From the NCBI GenBank assembly GCA_903902855.1, contig CAIUWK010000026.1, positions 1-64,000 on the forward strand: a DNA stretch of 64,000 nt, given 5' to 3'. The notes beneath the pieces were generated by a model. That model made no database searches, was not told the DNA's origin, and saw nothing but the letters and a program-made list of their open reading frames with translations. Positions 1 through 9,552 of the stretch are shown piece after piece (position 1 is the stretch's first letter; each line of letters opens with the position of its first letter). The DNA comes from an uncultured Geobacter sp. (GTDB taxonomy: Bacteria; Desulfobacterota; Desulfuromonadia; Geobacterales; CAIOGM01). Position numbers and translations under genes: made by a program.

Positions 1-95
1 ATCCAAAAAGCATATGAGCGGTCGAGATCTCGGCCGGCTGGAGTCGTCACCTTCGCTAGCTCATCGTGCCGTGCTGACTTGAAGAGAACACTGGC

Positions 96-815
96 ATGTC
101 AAGAATTGAAAACTTGAACATCGAGTATAAGGTCTCGCTGAGATTGAAGATAAGTAAATTGGGAGTTACTGCCATTGATCATGGCTATCAGAAACATGTT
201 TTCGGTAGTCACAGCCAGTACTTGGAAGATATTTTCCTTGATGGCATATTCAGCGGCAGGAAGCATGGATGTTATATTGATATAGGCGCAAACGATCCGG
301 ATGAATTGAATAATACGAAACGTTTTTATGAAAACGGATGGAGTGGTATCAATATTGAGCCGAACAGCATTCTTTATGAACGTTTTATTGAAAAACGTCC
401 CGATGACATTAACCTCAATGTGGGTATTGGTGACATAACTTCAGAATTGAAATTTTACGAAATGGACCCTCATACCCTGTCAACTTTCAAAAAGTCCGAG
501 ATACCAGAATCCATAAAAAAACATTCTGCCCATTTAGTTGCTGAAAAAATAGTACCTGTAATCACTTTGAGCGAAGTATTTAAATGGCATGTGAAAGGCA
601 GACATGTCGATTTTATCTCCATAGACACAGAAGGTTTTGAATACCAAGTTCTAGCCGGCAACGACTGGGATAAATACCGACCTGCGATTCTCGTTATGGA
701 GGTTGACCACGACCACAAGAAGGGGCTTACCAATCTGTTAGATTCCTTGAATTATCAGCTCGTTTTTCATAACGGTTTGAATGGTTTTTATGCTGATAGG
801 AAACAATTTCCATGA
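96..815 (+). CDS. FkbM-family SAM-dependent methyltransferase
   Basis: The 239-residue product has the FkbM-type methyltransferase layout: a SAM-binding motif YIDIGAND at residues 60-67 and the second family motif VDFISIDTEGFEY near 171-183. Family members usually O-methylate sugars of surface polysaccharides or secondary metabolites; here the neighbours are glycosyltransferases and CDP-sugar genes, so methylation of an O-antigen or capsule sugar is inferred. The ATG start follows a purine-rich GAAGAGA about 10 bases upstream. The gene is clearly more AT-rich than the rest of the window, as is its downstream neighbour, which fits an acquired polysaccharide locus. The exact acceptor cannot be read from the sequence. 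Confidence 0.85.
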   Translation: MSRIENLNIEYKVSLRLKISKLGVTAIDHGYQKHVFGSHSQYLEDIFLDGIFSGRKHGCYIDIGANDPDELNNTKRFYENGWSGINIEPNSILYERFIEKRPDDINLNVGIGDITSELKFYEMDPHTLSTFKKSEIPESIKKHSAHLVAEKIVPVITLSEVFKWHVKGRHVDFISIDTEGFEYQVLAGNDWDKYRPAILVMEVDHDHKKGLTNLLDSLNYQLVFHNGLNGFYADRKQFP

Positions 816-870
816 CCCGACTGCTGAAAAATTCTGTATCTGTGCCATATTTTTTGGTTAGGATTTTGTT

Positions 871-1848
871 TTGATTCAAAATAAACCACCTAAAGTTTCC
901 GTCCTCATGTCGGTATACAACAAGGGGAAATTCCTTGGTGTTGCAGTAGAATCCGTTCTCAGCCAGAGCATGTCTGATTTCGAGTTTATCATACGTGACA
1001 ACTGCTCGACGGATGATTCTGTTGCAATTGTTCAGAGTTTCAATGACCCACGAATCCGGTTTTGTCGTAATAACCGTAATCTGGGCCCTGTGGTATCAAT
1101 GAACCTTTGCATTGATGATGCTTGTGGTGAATATGTTGTCTTTGCGCATGGAGATGATATATGGGAGCAGAATTTTCTTGCTTCCAGCCTCTTGGAAATG
1201 GAGAAATTTCCCCAGGTTTCGGTTGTCCATTCCCTAATGAGAACTATTGACGAGCATGGCGCATGGAGTATGCCGTATACGCCTACGATAAACGTCACAC
1301 CTCAGTTATTTTCCCCTGACGAAGTCCTGCAACGTCTATTCAAGGGGTGTTATGTCTCCATGCCGACGGCGGTGGTCCGAAGAAACGTGATGAGCTACCT
1401 GGACAGTCGGTATGTCTACACCTGTGATTGGGATCTCTGGTTGCGAATTGCCGGTGGAGGGAGTTCATTTCTATTCATCAACAGGCAGCTGATCCGCTAC
1501 CGTGTTACTTCCGGCAGTGAGACATCAGTTGGGTCACGCAGCGGCGAAATGATTCTTGAGAGTTATCTGAATCTTCGCAACTTCTTCCTGAGAAATCCGC
1601 TTTATCTGCCCTATAAAAGAGATGCTCTTTGGCGCCTTTCACGCAGCATTATGCGAAGGTCTCGCGACTTGGCGGATAAGGAGACCATTCTTCTCTACCA
1701 CCAGATCGCACTGATTTGTGCCCCTATAAACCTTCTTAATCCGGTATTTCATCTGTTTTTCTTTACCGGTCGTCTTCTAGGAGTCAAGGGGTTACGCGGT
1801 TTGATGTCTATATCACGGTTTTTTTGCGCGAAACAAAGGGGAAAATAG
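871..1848 (+). CDS. Glycosyltransferase family 2
   Basis: The 325-residue protein has a GT-A fold typical of family 2. The N-terminus (VSVLMSVYNKGKFL, residues 9-22) is the nucleotide-sugar binding strand, DNCSTDDS follows at 43-50, and the metal-binding DXD equivalent is HGDD at 93-96. It should move a sugar from an NDP donor onto a growing glycan at the inner membrane face. The start is a TTG with only a weak upstream purine run; the first internal ATG would remove the first beta strand, so TTG is preferred. It is AT-rich like the preceding methyltransferase, and the rfbFGH genes start 16 bases downstream. Donor and acceptor are unknown. Confidence 0.85.
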   Translation: MIQNKPPKVSVLMSVYNKGKFLGVAVESVLSQSMSDFEFIIRDNCSTDDSVAIVQSFNDPRIRFCRNNRNLGPVVSMNLCIDDACGEYVVFAHGDDIWEQNFLASSLLEMEKFPQVSVVHSLMRTIDEHGAWSMPYTPTINVTPQLFSPDEVLQRLFKGCYVSMPTAVVRRNVMSYLDSRYVYTCDWDLWLRIAGGGSSFLFINRQLIRYRVTSGSETSVGSRSGEMILESYLNLRNFFLRNPLYLPYKRDALWRLSRSIMRRSRDLADKETILLYHQIALICAPINLLNPVFHLFFFTGRLLGVKGLRGLMSISRFFCAKQRGK

Positions 1849-1864
1849 ATATGGAGCTGACGTC

Positions 1865-2656
1865 ATGAAGGTTGTTATTCTTGCCGGTGGCTACGGCACA
1901 CGTATCAGTGAAGAATCGCACCTGAAACCGAAGCCGATGATCGAAATAGGCGAACGTCCGATTCTCTGGCATATCATGAAAATCTATTCCCATTACGGGT
2001 TCAACGATTTCATCATCTGTCTAGGGTACAAGGGGTACTGCATCAAGGAATACTTCGCCCACTATTTTCTCCACGAATCAGATGTCACCTTTGATTTTCG
2101 CAACCAAAGCCAGAGAGTCGTTCATCACCATTCGGCGGAACCGTGGCAGGTTACACTCGTCAATACAGGAGTCGAGACCATGACCGGCGGACGAGTGAAG
2201 CGCGTCCGGGATTATATCGGCAACGAGCCGTTCATGCTAACCTATGGGGATGGTGTTGCCGATGTGGATATTCGGAAGCTGGTTGCCTATCACCTGTCTC
2301 ATGGGAAAGAGGCTACGGTTACCTCGATCCAACCATTGGGCAGATTCGGCGCTCTGGACATTGACGAGGACGAATCGGTGAGAGGTTTTCGGGAAAAACC
2401 TAAAGGGGACGGTTCCTGGATCAACGGCGGCTTTTTCGTGCTCCAGCCGGAAGTCTTGGAGCGAATCGAGGGGGACACCACCTTTTTTGAAAAAGGACCT
2501 ATGGAATCTCTGGCCAGAGACGGTGAACTCATGGCCTATAAACATCATGGCTTTTGGCAGCCGATGGATACCCTGCGGGACAAGAATAATCTGGATGATC
2601 TCTGGGGCGGAGGTCAGGCTCCATGGAAAGTCTGGGCTGATTCCGGGGAGGTGTGA
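1865..2656 (+). CDS. rfbF: Glucose-1-phosphate cytidylyltransferase
   Basis: This enzyme makes CDP-glucose from CTP and glucose-1-phosphate, the first committed step to CDP-3,6-dideoxyhexoses. The 263-residue product carries the nucleotidyltransferase signature VILAGGYGTRISEE at residues 4-17 followed by LKPKPMIEIG, and ends in the family-typical region with GFWQPMDTLRDK. Length is close to known RfbF/DdhA proteins (about 257). It is directly followed by rfbG (4-base gap) and rfbH (overlapping), so the three are almost certainly cotranscribed. ATG start six codons before the nucleotide-binding loop. Confidence 0.95.
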   Translation: MKVVILAGGYGTRISEESHLKPKPMIEIGERPILWHIMKIYSHYGFNDFIICLGYKGYCIKEYFAHYFLHESDVTFDFRNQSQRVVHHHSAEPWQVTLVNTGVETMTGGRVKRVRDYIGNEPFMLTYGDGVADVDIRKLVAYHLSHGKEATVTSIQPLGRFGALDIDEDESVRGFREKPKGDGSWINGGFFVLQPEVLERIEGDTTFFEKGPMESLARDGELMAYKHHGFWQPMDTLRDKNNLDDLWGGGQAPWKVWADSGEV

Positions 2657-2659
2657 GGA

Positions 2660-3742
2660 GTGAATAGAGAGTTCTGGTGCGGTAAGAAAGTCTTTTTGAC
2701 CGGCCATACCGGTTTTAAGGGGTCATGGCTGACGCTCTGGCTTCACCGCCTTGGTGCCCAGGTGACCGGCTATTCACTGGAACCGCCAACTGTTCCCAGC
2801 CTGTTTGAGAAGGCGCGGGTGGGGGCGTTGGCGCATACGGTCATTGCAGATGTCCGGGATCTAGATCGGATCAAGGGGGAGCTGGCTGCGGCGGCTCCGG
2901 AGATCGTCATTCACATGGCGGCCCAGCCGCTGGTAAGGGACTCTTACAAGTTTCCCGTGGAGACTTACGGCATTAATGTCATGGGGACCGTGCATCTGTT
3001 GGAGGCGGTCCGTTGTTGTTCTTCGGTGCGTGCGGTGGTGAATGTCACGACCGACAAGGTCTATGACAACCGGGAATGGGTCTGGGGATATCGGGAGAAT
3101 GAGCCCTTCGGCGGTTTCGACCCCTATTCCAGCAGCAAGGGGTGTTCCGAGTTGGTCACGTCGGCCTATCGTTCCTCGTATTTTAGCCCTGCTGCCTATG
3201 CCAGTCATGGCGTGGCCCTGGCGTCGGCCCGTGCGGGCAATGTTATCGGTGGCGGAGACTGGGCTGTTGACCGGCTGATTCCCGATATTTTCCGGGCACT
3301 GCGGTCCGGAGAACAGATCCGGATCCGTAATCCGCATGCAATTCGGCCATGGCAGCATGTTCTGGAGCCCCTCTCAGGGTACCTGACGCTGGCACAACGG
3401 CTCTTTGAGACCGAATCCGTTTTTGCCGAAGGGTGGAACTTTGGACCGCCTGATGAAGACGCCAGATCTGTTGAATGGATAGTACAGCGTATCTGTGCCA
3501 ACTGGGGGCACGGTGCCAGCTTCGCGGTTGATGCCGGTGATCATCCCCACGAGGCCCAGTATCTCAAGCTTGACTGCTCGAAGGCGGCTGCAAAGCTAGG
3601 GTGGAAGCCCCGATGGGGACTTGGTGATGTGATTGATTCGATAGTTAGGTGGAACCGACGTTATGATGACGACGAAGATATGCGGGCCGTCTGTCTGGAG
3701 CAGATCGATCTTTATGAGAAGGTTCAACAGGAGGGGATGTGA
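2660..3742 (+). CDS. rfbG: CDP-glucose 4,6-dehydratase
   Basis: RfbG converts CDP-glucose to CDP-4-keto-6-deoxyglucose with tightly bound NAD. The 360-residue protein is an extended short-chain dehydrogenase: the NAD loop [11 protein letters not shown] lies at the N-terminus, TTDKVYDN at mid-protein and the catalytic Tyr-Lys pair in [13 protein letters not shown]. Length matches the family (about 357-360). It starts with GTG just after rfbF, preceded by GGTGTGAGGA, and its end overlaps the GTG start of rfbH by four bases, indicating translational coupling. Confidence 0.95.
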   Translation: MNREFWCGKKVFLTGHTGFKGSWLTLWLHRLGAQVTGYSLEPPTVPSLFEKARVGALAHTVIADVRDLDRIKGELAAAAPEIVIHMAAQPLVRDSYKFPVETYGINVMGTVHLLEAVRCCSSVRAVVNVTTDKVYDNREWVWGYRENEPFGGFDPYSSSKGCSELVTSAYRSSYFSPAAYASHGVALASARAGNVIGGGDWAVDRLIPDIFRALRSGEQIRIRNPHAIRPWQHVLEPLSGYLTLAQRLFETESVFAEGWNFGPPDEDARSVEWIVQRICANWGHGASFAVDAGDHPHEAQYLKLDCSKAAAKLGWKPRWGLGDVIDSIVRWNRRYDDDEDMRAVCLEQIDLYEKVQQEGM

Positions 3743-5082
3743 GTGACGAACTCGACGCCGTTTTGCGGCAGCAGGTCATTGATGCCGCAACCGTATACTA
3801 TCGGCACGCCCATGTGGTTAAGAAGAGCTTTGCCCCAGGTGACCGCATTCCCTATGCCGGCCGAATTTTCGACGAGCGCGAGATTGGCGCCCTGGTCGAT
3901 TCTTCGTTGGACTTCTGGCTGACCACCGGAAGGTATGCAGATCGCTTTGAACGGGAATTCGCCGAATTCCTCGGTGTGCCCTACTGTTCCCTGGTAAATT
4001 CAGGCTCCTCGGCGAACCTGCTGGCTTTCATGGCGCTCACGTCTCCCAGCCTGGGCGAACGTCGCATTCGACCAGGCGACGAAGTCATCACGGTGGCTGC
4101 CGGATTTCCCACCACCGTGGCGCCCATCATCCAGTATGGCGCCGTACCGGTCTTCGTGGATGTCTCGTTGCCCACCTATAATATGGATGTCTCCCAACTG
4201 GATGCGGCACTCTCCCCGCGGACCCGGGCGGTGATGGTGGCCCATACTCTGGGTAATCCCTTTGATATCATTGCAGTAAAGGCCTTTTGCGACAAGAACA
4301 ACCTCTGGCTCATCGAAGATAACTGTGATGCCCTGGGGTCCCGCTACCTGTACCAGAATGAATGGCGTTACACCGGAACCATCGGCCATCTGGGAACCTC
4401 AAGTTTTTATCCTCCCCACCATATGACCATGGGAGAGGGGGGGGCGGTCTACAGCAATGACACCACCCTGAAGCGATTGGTGGAGTCGTTTCGGGACTGG
4501 GGGCGTGACTGCTGGTGTCCATCGGGGCGTGACAACACTTGTGGCAACCGTTTCGGACAGCAGTTCGGTGAACTCCCGGCGGGGTATGATCACAAATACG
4601 TCTACTCTCATTTCGGCTACAACCTGAAGGTAACCGACATGCAGGCTGCCATCGGTTGTGCCCAGTTGGAGAAGCTGCCGGGTTTCATCGCCGCACGCAA
4701 AAAGAACTGGCAAATCTTGCGTGACGGGTTGGCCGATTTGGAAGATCGGTTTATCCTTCCCGAGCCCACGGAGAAGAGCGATCCCTCTTGGTTCGGCTTT
4801 CTTCTCACGGTACGTCGGGACGCCGGATTAAGCCGGGACCGGATTGTTGCCCACTTGGAACGGAACGGTATCCAGACCCGGATGCTCTTTGCCGGTAATC
4901 TCGTCAAACATCCCTGCTTTGACGAGATGCGACGAGAGAAACGAGGGTACCGGGTTGTCGGCGAGCTGACCACTACGGACCGGATCATGAACGATACGTT
5001 TTGGGTTGGAGTTTATCCGGGGATGACCGTTGAGATGCTGGAGTACATGGTAGAGCAGATCAGTGACCTCTGCGGGAAATGA
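3739..5082 (+). CDS. rfbH: CDP-4-keto-6-deoxyglucose-3-dehydratase (E1, RfbH/DdhC)
   Basis: This PMP- and [2Fe-2S]-dependent dehydratase removes the C-3 hydroxyl of CDP-4-keto-6-deoxyglucose. It has the aspartate-aminotransferase fold, but the usual PLP lysine is replaced by histidine (HHMTMGEGG, His-His at 227-228), the hallmark of E1-type enzymes. Cysteines C258, C260 and C268 (CxC-x7-C) with C196 upstream match the spacing known for the iron-sulfur ligands of E1. Length 447 residues is usual. The GTG start overlaps the rfbG stop. The partner E3 flavin/iron-sulfur reductase (RfbI/DdhD) is not in this window and would have to be encoded elsewhere. Confidence 0.95.
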   Translation: MSDELDAVLRQQVIDAATVYYRHAHVVKKSFAPGDRIPYAGRIFDEREIGALVDSSLDFWLTTGRYADRFEREFAEFLGVPYCSLVNSGSSANLLAFMALTSPSLGERRIRPGDEVITVAAGFPTTVAPIIQYGAVPVFVDVSLPTYNMDVSQLDAALSPRTRAVMVAHTLGNPFDIIAVKAFCDKNNLWLIEDNCDALGSRYLYQNEWRYTGTIGHLGTSSFYPPHHMTMGEGGAVYSNDTTLKRLVESFRDWGRDCWCPSGRDNTCGNRFGQQFGELPAGYDHKYVYSHFGYNLKVTDMQAAIGCAQLEKLPGFIAARKKNWQILRDGLADLEDRFILPEPTEKSDPSWFGFLLTVRRDAGLSRDRIVAHLERNGIQTRMLFAGNLVKHPCFDEMRREKRGYRVVGELTTTDRIMNDTFWVGVYPGMTVEMLEYMVEQISDLCGK

Positions 5083-5130
5083 GCTGCCGTACGTGGCGGC
5101 GACAGCCTCAGTGAGGCGAGGGACGGTAAT

Positions 5131-6909
5131 ATGAAGCTTTCTGATTATGTCACGGAGTTCATTGCCGGACAGGGTGTGCGCCATGTTTTCGAATTCATCG
5201 GCGGCGCCATCACCCATTTGATCGACTCTCTTCATCACCGGACGGACATAGAATGTGTGTCAGTACATCATGAACAGAGCGGTGCCTTTGCCGCCGAAGC
5301 GTATGCTCGTATCAACGGCAGACTCGGCGTGGCCATGGCCACCAGCGGTCCCGGCGCGTTGAACATGGTGACCGGTATCGGCAGTTGCTGGTTTGATTCG
5401 GTACCGTGCCTCTTCATAACCGGGCAGGTGAACACCTACGAGTATAAGTTTGACAGACCTCTGCGCCAGATCGGTTTCCAGGAGACGGATATCGTCAGCG
5501 TGGCGGCGACTCTCACCAAATACGCCGTGCTTGTGACCGAGGCGGAGTCAATCCGCTATCATCTGGAAAAGGCTGTCTGGCTTGCCCGGTATGGTCGGCC
5601 CGGTCCGGTCCTGCTGGATATCCCCATGAATCTCCAGCGAGCGCAGATTGATCCGGATACGTTAACCGGTTTTCTTGGCAGTGAAGAACATAAGGCTCTT
5701 TCCGATACCCCTCTCCTTGATAAGGGGGTACTGCTGCAGGTCGCCGCTCTGATCGCCAAAGCTCAGCGGCCGGTGATCCTGGTGGGAGGTGGGGTGAGAT
5801 CCTCAGGAGGAGCCGGAGCGTTGCAGGAGTTGGTGGTAAACACGGGGATTCCGGTCGTCAGTACCCTGATGGGGTTAGACGTAATCTCTTATGATAATCC
5901 GGCTTTTTTCGGTATGATCGGTTCCTACGGTAACCGCTACGCCAACATGACTCTGGCCAACTCTGACCTCTTGCTGATCCTGGGCGCCCGTCTGGATAGC
6001 CGCCAGACCGGCACCCGGCCGGATACCTTTGCCCGTGCGGCAATCAAGATCCACGTGGATATTGATCCTCATGAATTGAATGCCAAGGTGGCGGTGGATC
6101 TGGCACTGCGCACTGACGTGAAGGAATTTCTTGCTGCGCTGAACGGAGAATTCACCGGGAAGGATCGTCTTGATTTGACCCCGTGGTATCGAGTCATCAG
6201 GAGATATCGTGACCGGTACCCCACCTTCAGTGATCCGGCGGAGTTCTCGGGTATCGATCCGAACCGCTTCATGGAGCTTCTTGCCGACCGCTCCGGCGAG
6301 GGAGACGTGATCTGTCTTGATGTGGGGCAGAACCAGATGTGGGCAGGCCAGTCCTTTCATCTGAAACGGGGACAGCGGATGCTCATCTCCGGCGGTATGG
6401 GGGCGATGGGGTTTGCCCTTCCCGCGGCGCTGGGAGCGGCCAAGGCTGCAGCGGGATGTCGTGTCATTGCCATTGCCGGTGATGGCGGCATACAGGTGAA
6501 CATCCAGGAGTTGGATCTCATCGTATCGCACCGGCTGCCGGTGAAGGTGATTATTCTCAACAACAACTGTCTCGGGATGGTTCGCCAGTTCCAGGACCTC
6601 TATTTCGGGGGGCGCCGTCAGTCCACCGTCATCGGCTACGGTTGCCCTGACTTGCTGAAAATAGCCCAGGCATATGGTCTCCCCACCTTCATGATTGATT
6701 CCCTTGAAGGGGCAGCGGAAATCCTCGACCGGGCCTTAACCCAGGATGGCCCTGCCTTTGTCCAGGTTACGCTGGAGCAGAACAGTTGTGTCAACCCGAA
6801 ACTGGTGGTGAATCGCCCCATTGAGGATATGTCTCCGCACCTGGAGCGCGGGGAGTTGGCAGAGGTCATGCTCATCGATCTGGTTGATGAGGGTGAGGTC
6901 CCTGAATAG
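5131..6909 (+). CDS. ThDP-dependent acetolactate-synthase-like enzyme, YerE-type
   Basis: The 592-residue protein has the full acetolactate synthase layout: N-terminal Pyr domain with catalytic Glu48 in HHEQSGAFAAEAYAR, central FAD/NAD-like domain, and C-terminal PP domain with the ThDP motif GDG (450-452) to NNN (from 477). It is not in an isoleucine/valine operon; it follows rfbFGH and precedes a sugar reductase. In Yersinia pseudotuberculosis VI the same company includes YerE, which adds a two-carbon unit from pyruvate to the 4-keto of a CDP-3,6-dideoxyhexulose. That role is inferred from context. An anabolic acetolactate synthase is the alternative, but no small subunit is present. Confidence 0.75.
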   Translation: MKLSDYVTEFIAGQGVRHVFEFIGGAITHLIDSLHHRTDIECVSVHHEQSGAFAAEAYARINGRLGVAMATSGPGALNMVTGIGSCWFDSVPCLFITGQVNTYEYKFDRPLRQIGFQETDIVSVAATLTKYAVLVTEAESIRYHLEKAVWLARYGRPGPVLLDIPMNLQRAQIDPDTLTGFLGSEEHKALSDTPLLDKGVLLQVAALIAKAQRPVILVGGGVRSSGGAGALQELVVNTGIPVVSTLMGLDVISYDNPAFFGMIGSYGNRYANMTLANSDLLLILGARLDSRQTGTRPDTFARAAIKIHVDIDPHELNAKVAVDLALRTDVKEFLAALNGEFTGKDRLDLTPWYRVIRRYRDRYPTFSDPAEFSGIDPNRFMELLADRSGEGDVICLDVGQNQMWAGQSFHLKRGQRMLISGGMGAMGFALPAALGAAKAAAGCRVIAIAGDGGIQVNIQELDLIVSHRLPVKVIILNNNCLGMVRQFQDLYFGGRRQSTVIGYGCPDLLKIAQAYGLPTFMIDSLEGAAEILDRALTQDGPAFVQVTLEQNSCVNPKLVVNRPIEDMSPHLERGELAEVMLIDLVDEGEVPE

Positions 6910-6921
6910 CAAGGAGTCCCC

Positions 6922-7905
6922 ATGAAGCCGCTGCGTGTGGCGTTGCTTGGCGCCACCAGCCATATCGCACGAGGGATCATCGTCTCGTTTTTTGGAGGGG
7001 AAGAGTACGAATTGCTCCTCTACGCCCGATCTCCGGAACGAGTGCGTGCGTTTATCGCCCCCTTTGGTGCGAGGAGATTCGAGCTGTTTCCTCTGGAGTC
7101 CTTTGGTGAAAGGGGATGCGACGTTGTCATCAACTGCATCGGGATCGGAGATCCTGCCAGGCTAAAGGTGGAGGCGGCAACGATTCTCTTTCTTACCGAG
7201 AGATGGGATAACCGGGTGCTGGAATTCCTGACGCGCCATCCCGAGGCACTCTACGTCAACTTCAGCAGCGGTGCGGCCTATGGCTCCAATTTCAGTAGAC
7301 CGGTGGATGGGGAGAGTGAGTCACGGTTCCCGTTAAATGCACTCTCCTCCGGGGATTTTTACGGGATCGCCAAACTCAACGCCGAGGCCAAACACCGCGC
7401 CGCCGCCCAGCTAAACATTGTTGACCTGAGAGTGTTCGGCTATTTCAGCAGATATATGGATATGGACGGGCGGTTCCTTCTCAACGAGATCATTTCCTGC
7501 ATTCAAGCCGGTCGGGTACTTGTTACCGGACGGGGCAATATTGTTCGCGATTATGTATACAGAGAGGATCTTGCTACTCTGATACAGGCTTGCATGGAAA
7601 AACGGGAGTTGAATGATGTTTTTGACGTCTACAGTCGCTCTCCGGTCGCCAAGTTTGAATTGCTGGATTTTTATGCTAGTAGGTACGGACTGACGTATCA
7701 GATCGACGTAACGTATGACCCCTTGAACGTGACTGGGCTCAAAGAGCAGTACTATTCAAGGAATACTAGGGCCGCCATAATTGGTTATAAACCTCGTTTT
7801 ACGTCACTGGAAGCCATAACACTTGAGTCGGATTTTATTTTGCAGGAAAAATTGGGAGTTCCTGCACAGTTACGGAGTTCGCATGGTAACATTGGTTTTA
7901 TATGA
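6922..7905 (+). CDS. NAD-dependent epimerase/dehydratase-family reductase, YerF-like role
   Basis: An extended SDR protein of 327 residues: nucleotide-binding GATSHIARG at residues 10-18, FVNFSSGAAYGS mid-protein and the YGIAKLNAE catalytic Tyr-Lys motif. It probably reduces or epimerises an NDP-sugar. Its position right after the YerE-like gene (12-base gap with an AAGGAG ribosome site) suggests it reduces the acetyl side chain to a hydroxyethyl branch, as YerF does; this is inference from gene order. The last part of the gene is AT-richer, and its TGA overlaps the ATG of the next glycosyltransferase. Confidence 0.75.
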   Translation: MKPLRVALLGATSHIARGIIVSFFGGEEYELLLYARSPERVRAFIAPFGARRFELFPLESFGERGCDVVINCIGIGDPARLKVEAATILFLTERWDNRVLEFLTRHPEALYVNFSSGAAYGSNFSRPVDGESESRFPLNALSSGDFYGIAKLNAEAKHRAAAQLNIVDLRVFGYFSRYMDMDGRFLLNEIISCIQAGRVLVTGRGNIVRDYVYREDLATLIQACMEKRELNDVFDVYSRSPVAKFELLDFYASRYGLTYQIDVTYDPLNVTGLKEQYYSRNTRAAIIGYKPRFTSLEAITLESDFILQEKLGVPAQLRSSHGNIGFI

Positions 7906-9464
7906 TTAAAATGTTTAAAATAAAATTATTATCTTTTCTTGATCAGGTTGTTCCTGGTCAATCGGGGTTGCGCTATATCATCCATCGTTGCCAGACCGTA
8001 ATCCCGGCCATTCTCCCAGAGAGGAGTACCCGAATCGGCGTTATTCTTTATGGCGATGCCTTGGATGCACGATCGATGAACCGATTCCAACGGTGTGTTG
8101 ACGAACAATTATACCGCGCAACTGCGGTTTTTCATGCTGCTGATCTCCCTGCCGCCGAGGTATTAGGGCGTTTTGATTACCTCTGTTTTGTCGAGCATGG
8201 GTGTCTGCTTCATGTAAATGCTCTTGCCTTGCTTCTCCATGAAGCTATCCGTGATGATTGCGATCTCGTCTATGCAGATGAAGATCAACTCCTCTGGGGA
8301 GTATTCCGGTGCCGTCCCTTCTATAAGCCGGGAATTGGTAAGTATCTTCTCTGGAGTAAGGATTATATCACGTCGTTCTTTTGTCTGAAGGTTACTCCGG
8401 AGGTTGTTGACGCTCTCTGTACCGAGGGTGTGTCGAAGAAATCTCTCTATACCTTGCTCTTGGATCTGGAAATCTGGGATAAAAAGACGATGAGAGTACC
8501 GCATATACTCAGTCATCGGAGTAGGAACAGTAGAAGAATCGTAGATACTTACTCTACGGAAGCCGTCGAGGATTATCTGGAGCGTAAAGAATTACTTCAG
8601 CGGGTGAGGGTGACTTCAGATAATTTACAAAACAGGCTATTATTCACCCCTTCATCATCTCCTCTTGTCTCCATAATTATACCCTTTAAGGATAAGGTTA
8701 ATCTGACCAGACAATGTGTTTGCAGTATTGAAAGCTCGTCGTACCGCAACTTTGAGATAATTTTGGTGGACAATCGAAGCGTCGAGAAAGAGACTGCATG
8801 CTATCTGGAAAACTCTCCCCATACGGTCATACGCGCCGATATTGATTTCAACTACTCGCAGCTCAACAATATTGGGGTGGCTGCCGCCAACGGCGATTAT
8901 CTCGTCCTTATGAACAACGATATAGAGGTGATTACGCACGATTGGCTTGAAAATCTTATCGGTTTGGCGGAGTTTCCCGATGTTGGTGCCGTGGCACCCA
9001 AGCTTCTTTACCCCAACGGAACGATTCAGCATGCCGGGATGGTCCTGACCCAGAAGAAGGGCGCCAAACATGTAAACCGTAATCTCCGCGGCGATAAGGG
9101 TGGATACGCAAATTATAATGTTATGGTTCGTGAATATCTCGCATTTACTGGCGCTTGCATCGCTCTATCAAGACGGAAGTTTTTGGAGGTCGGTGGTTTT
9201 GACGAGGAACTTGCAATCATTTCCAATGATGTCGATCTCTGCCTGAGGTTGTACGAACGGGGCTATGTGAACGTCTTTAACCCGAACGTCATGCTTTATC
9301 ATTATGAATCGGCATCGAGGAAAGGGCAGAAAAAAGGAACGCGCGGGGATAATCTCCGTCTTTTCGGGGTACGATGGCGAAAATATTTCGGTAATGATCC
9401 CTATTACAATCCGAATCTTTCACAGCAACGAAAGGATTTTGCCGTAAGGGTTGACATCTCCTAG
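7902..9464 (+). CDS. Glycosyltransferase family 2, two-part protein
   Basis: A 520-residue protein. The C-terminal half (about 245-490) is a clear GT2 domain: PLVSIIIPFKDKVNLT start, DNRSVEKET, LMNNDIEVI as the DXD region, and NDVDLCLRLYERGY near the end with GFDEEL before it. The N-terminal 240 residues form a less conserved domain common in large GT2 rhamnosyl/galactosyl-type transferases. It overlaps the upstream SDR gene by four bases (ATGA), so it belongs to the CDP-sugar operon and may transfer the branched sugar. AT-rich composition. No membrane segments seen, so probably acts at the cytoplasmic face. Confidence 0.85.
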   Translation: MIKMFKIKLLSFLDQVVPGQSGLRYIIHRCQTVIPAILPERSTRIGVILYGDALDARSMNRFQRCVDEQLYRATAVFHAADLPAAEVLGRFDYLCFVEHGCLLHVNALALLLHEAIRDDCDLVYADEDQLLWGVFRCRPFYKPGIGKYLLWSKDYITSFFCLKVTPEVVDALCTEGVSKKSLYTLLLDLEIWDKKTMRVPHILSHRSRNSRRIVDTYSTEAVEDYLERKELLQRVRVTSDNLQNRLLFTPSSSPLVSIIIPFKDKVNLTRQCVCSIESSSYRNFEIILVDNRSVEKETACYLENSPHTVIRADIDFNYSQLNNIGVAAANGDYLVLMNNDIEVITHDWLENLIGLAEFPDVGAVAPKLLYPNGTIQHAGMVLTQKKGAKHVNRNLRGDKGGYANYNVMVREYLAFTGACIALSRRKFLEVGGFDEELAIISNDVDLCLRLYERGYVNVFNPNVMLYHYESASRKGQKKGTRGDNLRLFGVRWRKYFGNDPYYNPNLSQQRKDFAVRVDIS

Positions 9465-9552
9465 TTCTGGTAACGGCTGTGCAGATAAACATTCCAACTA
9501 ATACTTTCGTCGTAAGCGATGATGCCATGCGCCGAGGTGTCGAGTAATCGTC

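Noticed and set aside
1-95. Possible 3' end of an upstream gene at the left edge
   Set aside because: Two frames are open for 25-38 codons but neither gives a recognisable protein end.
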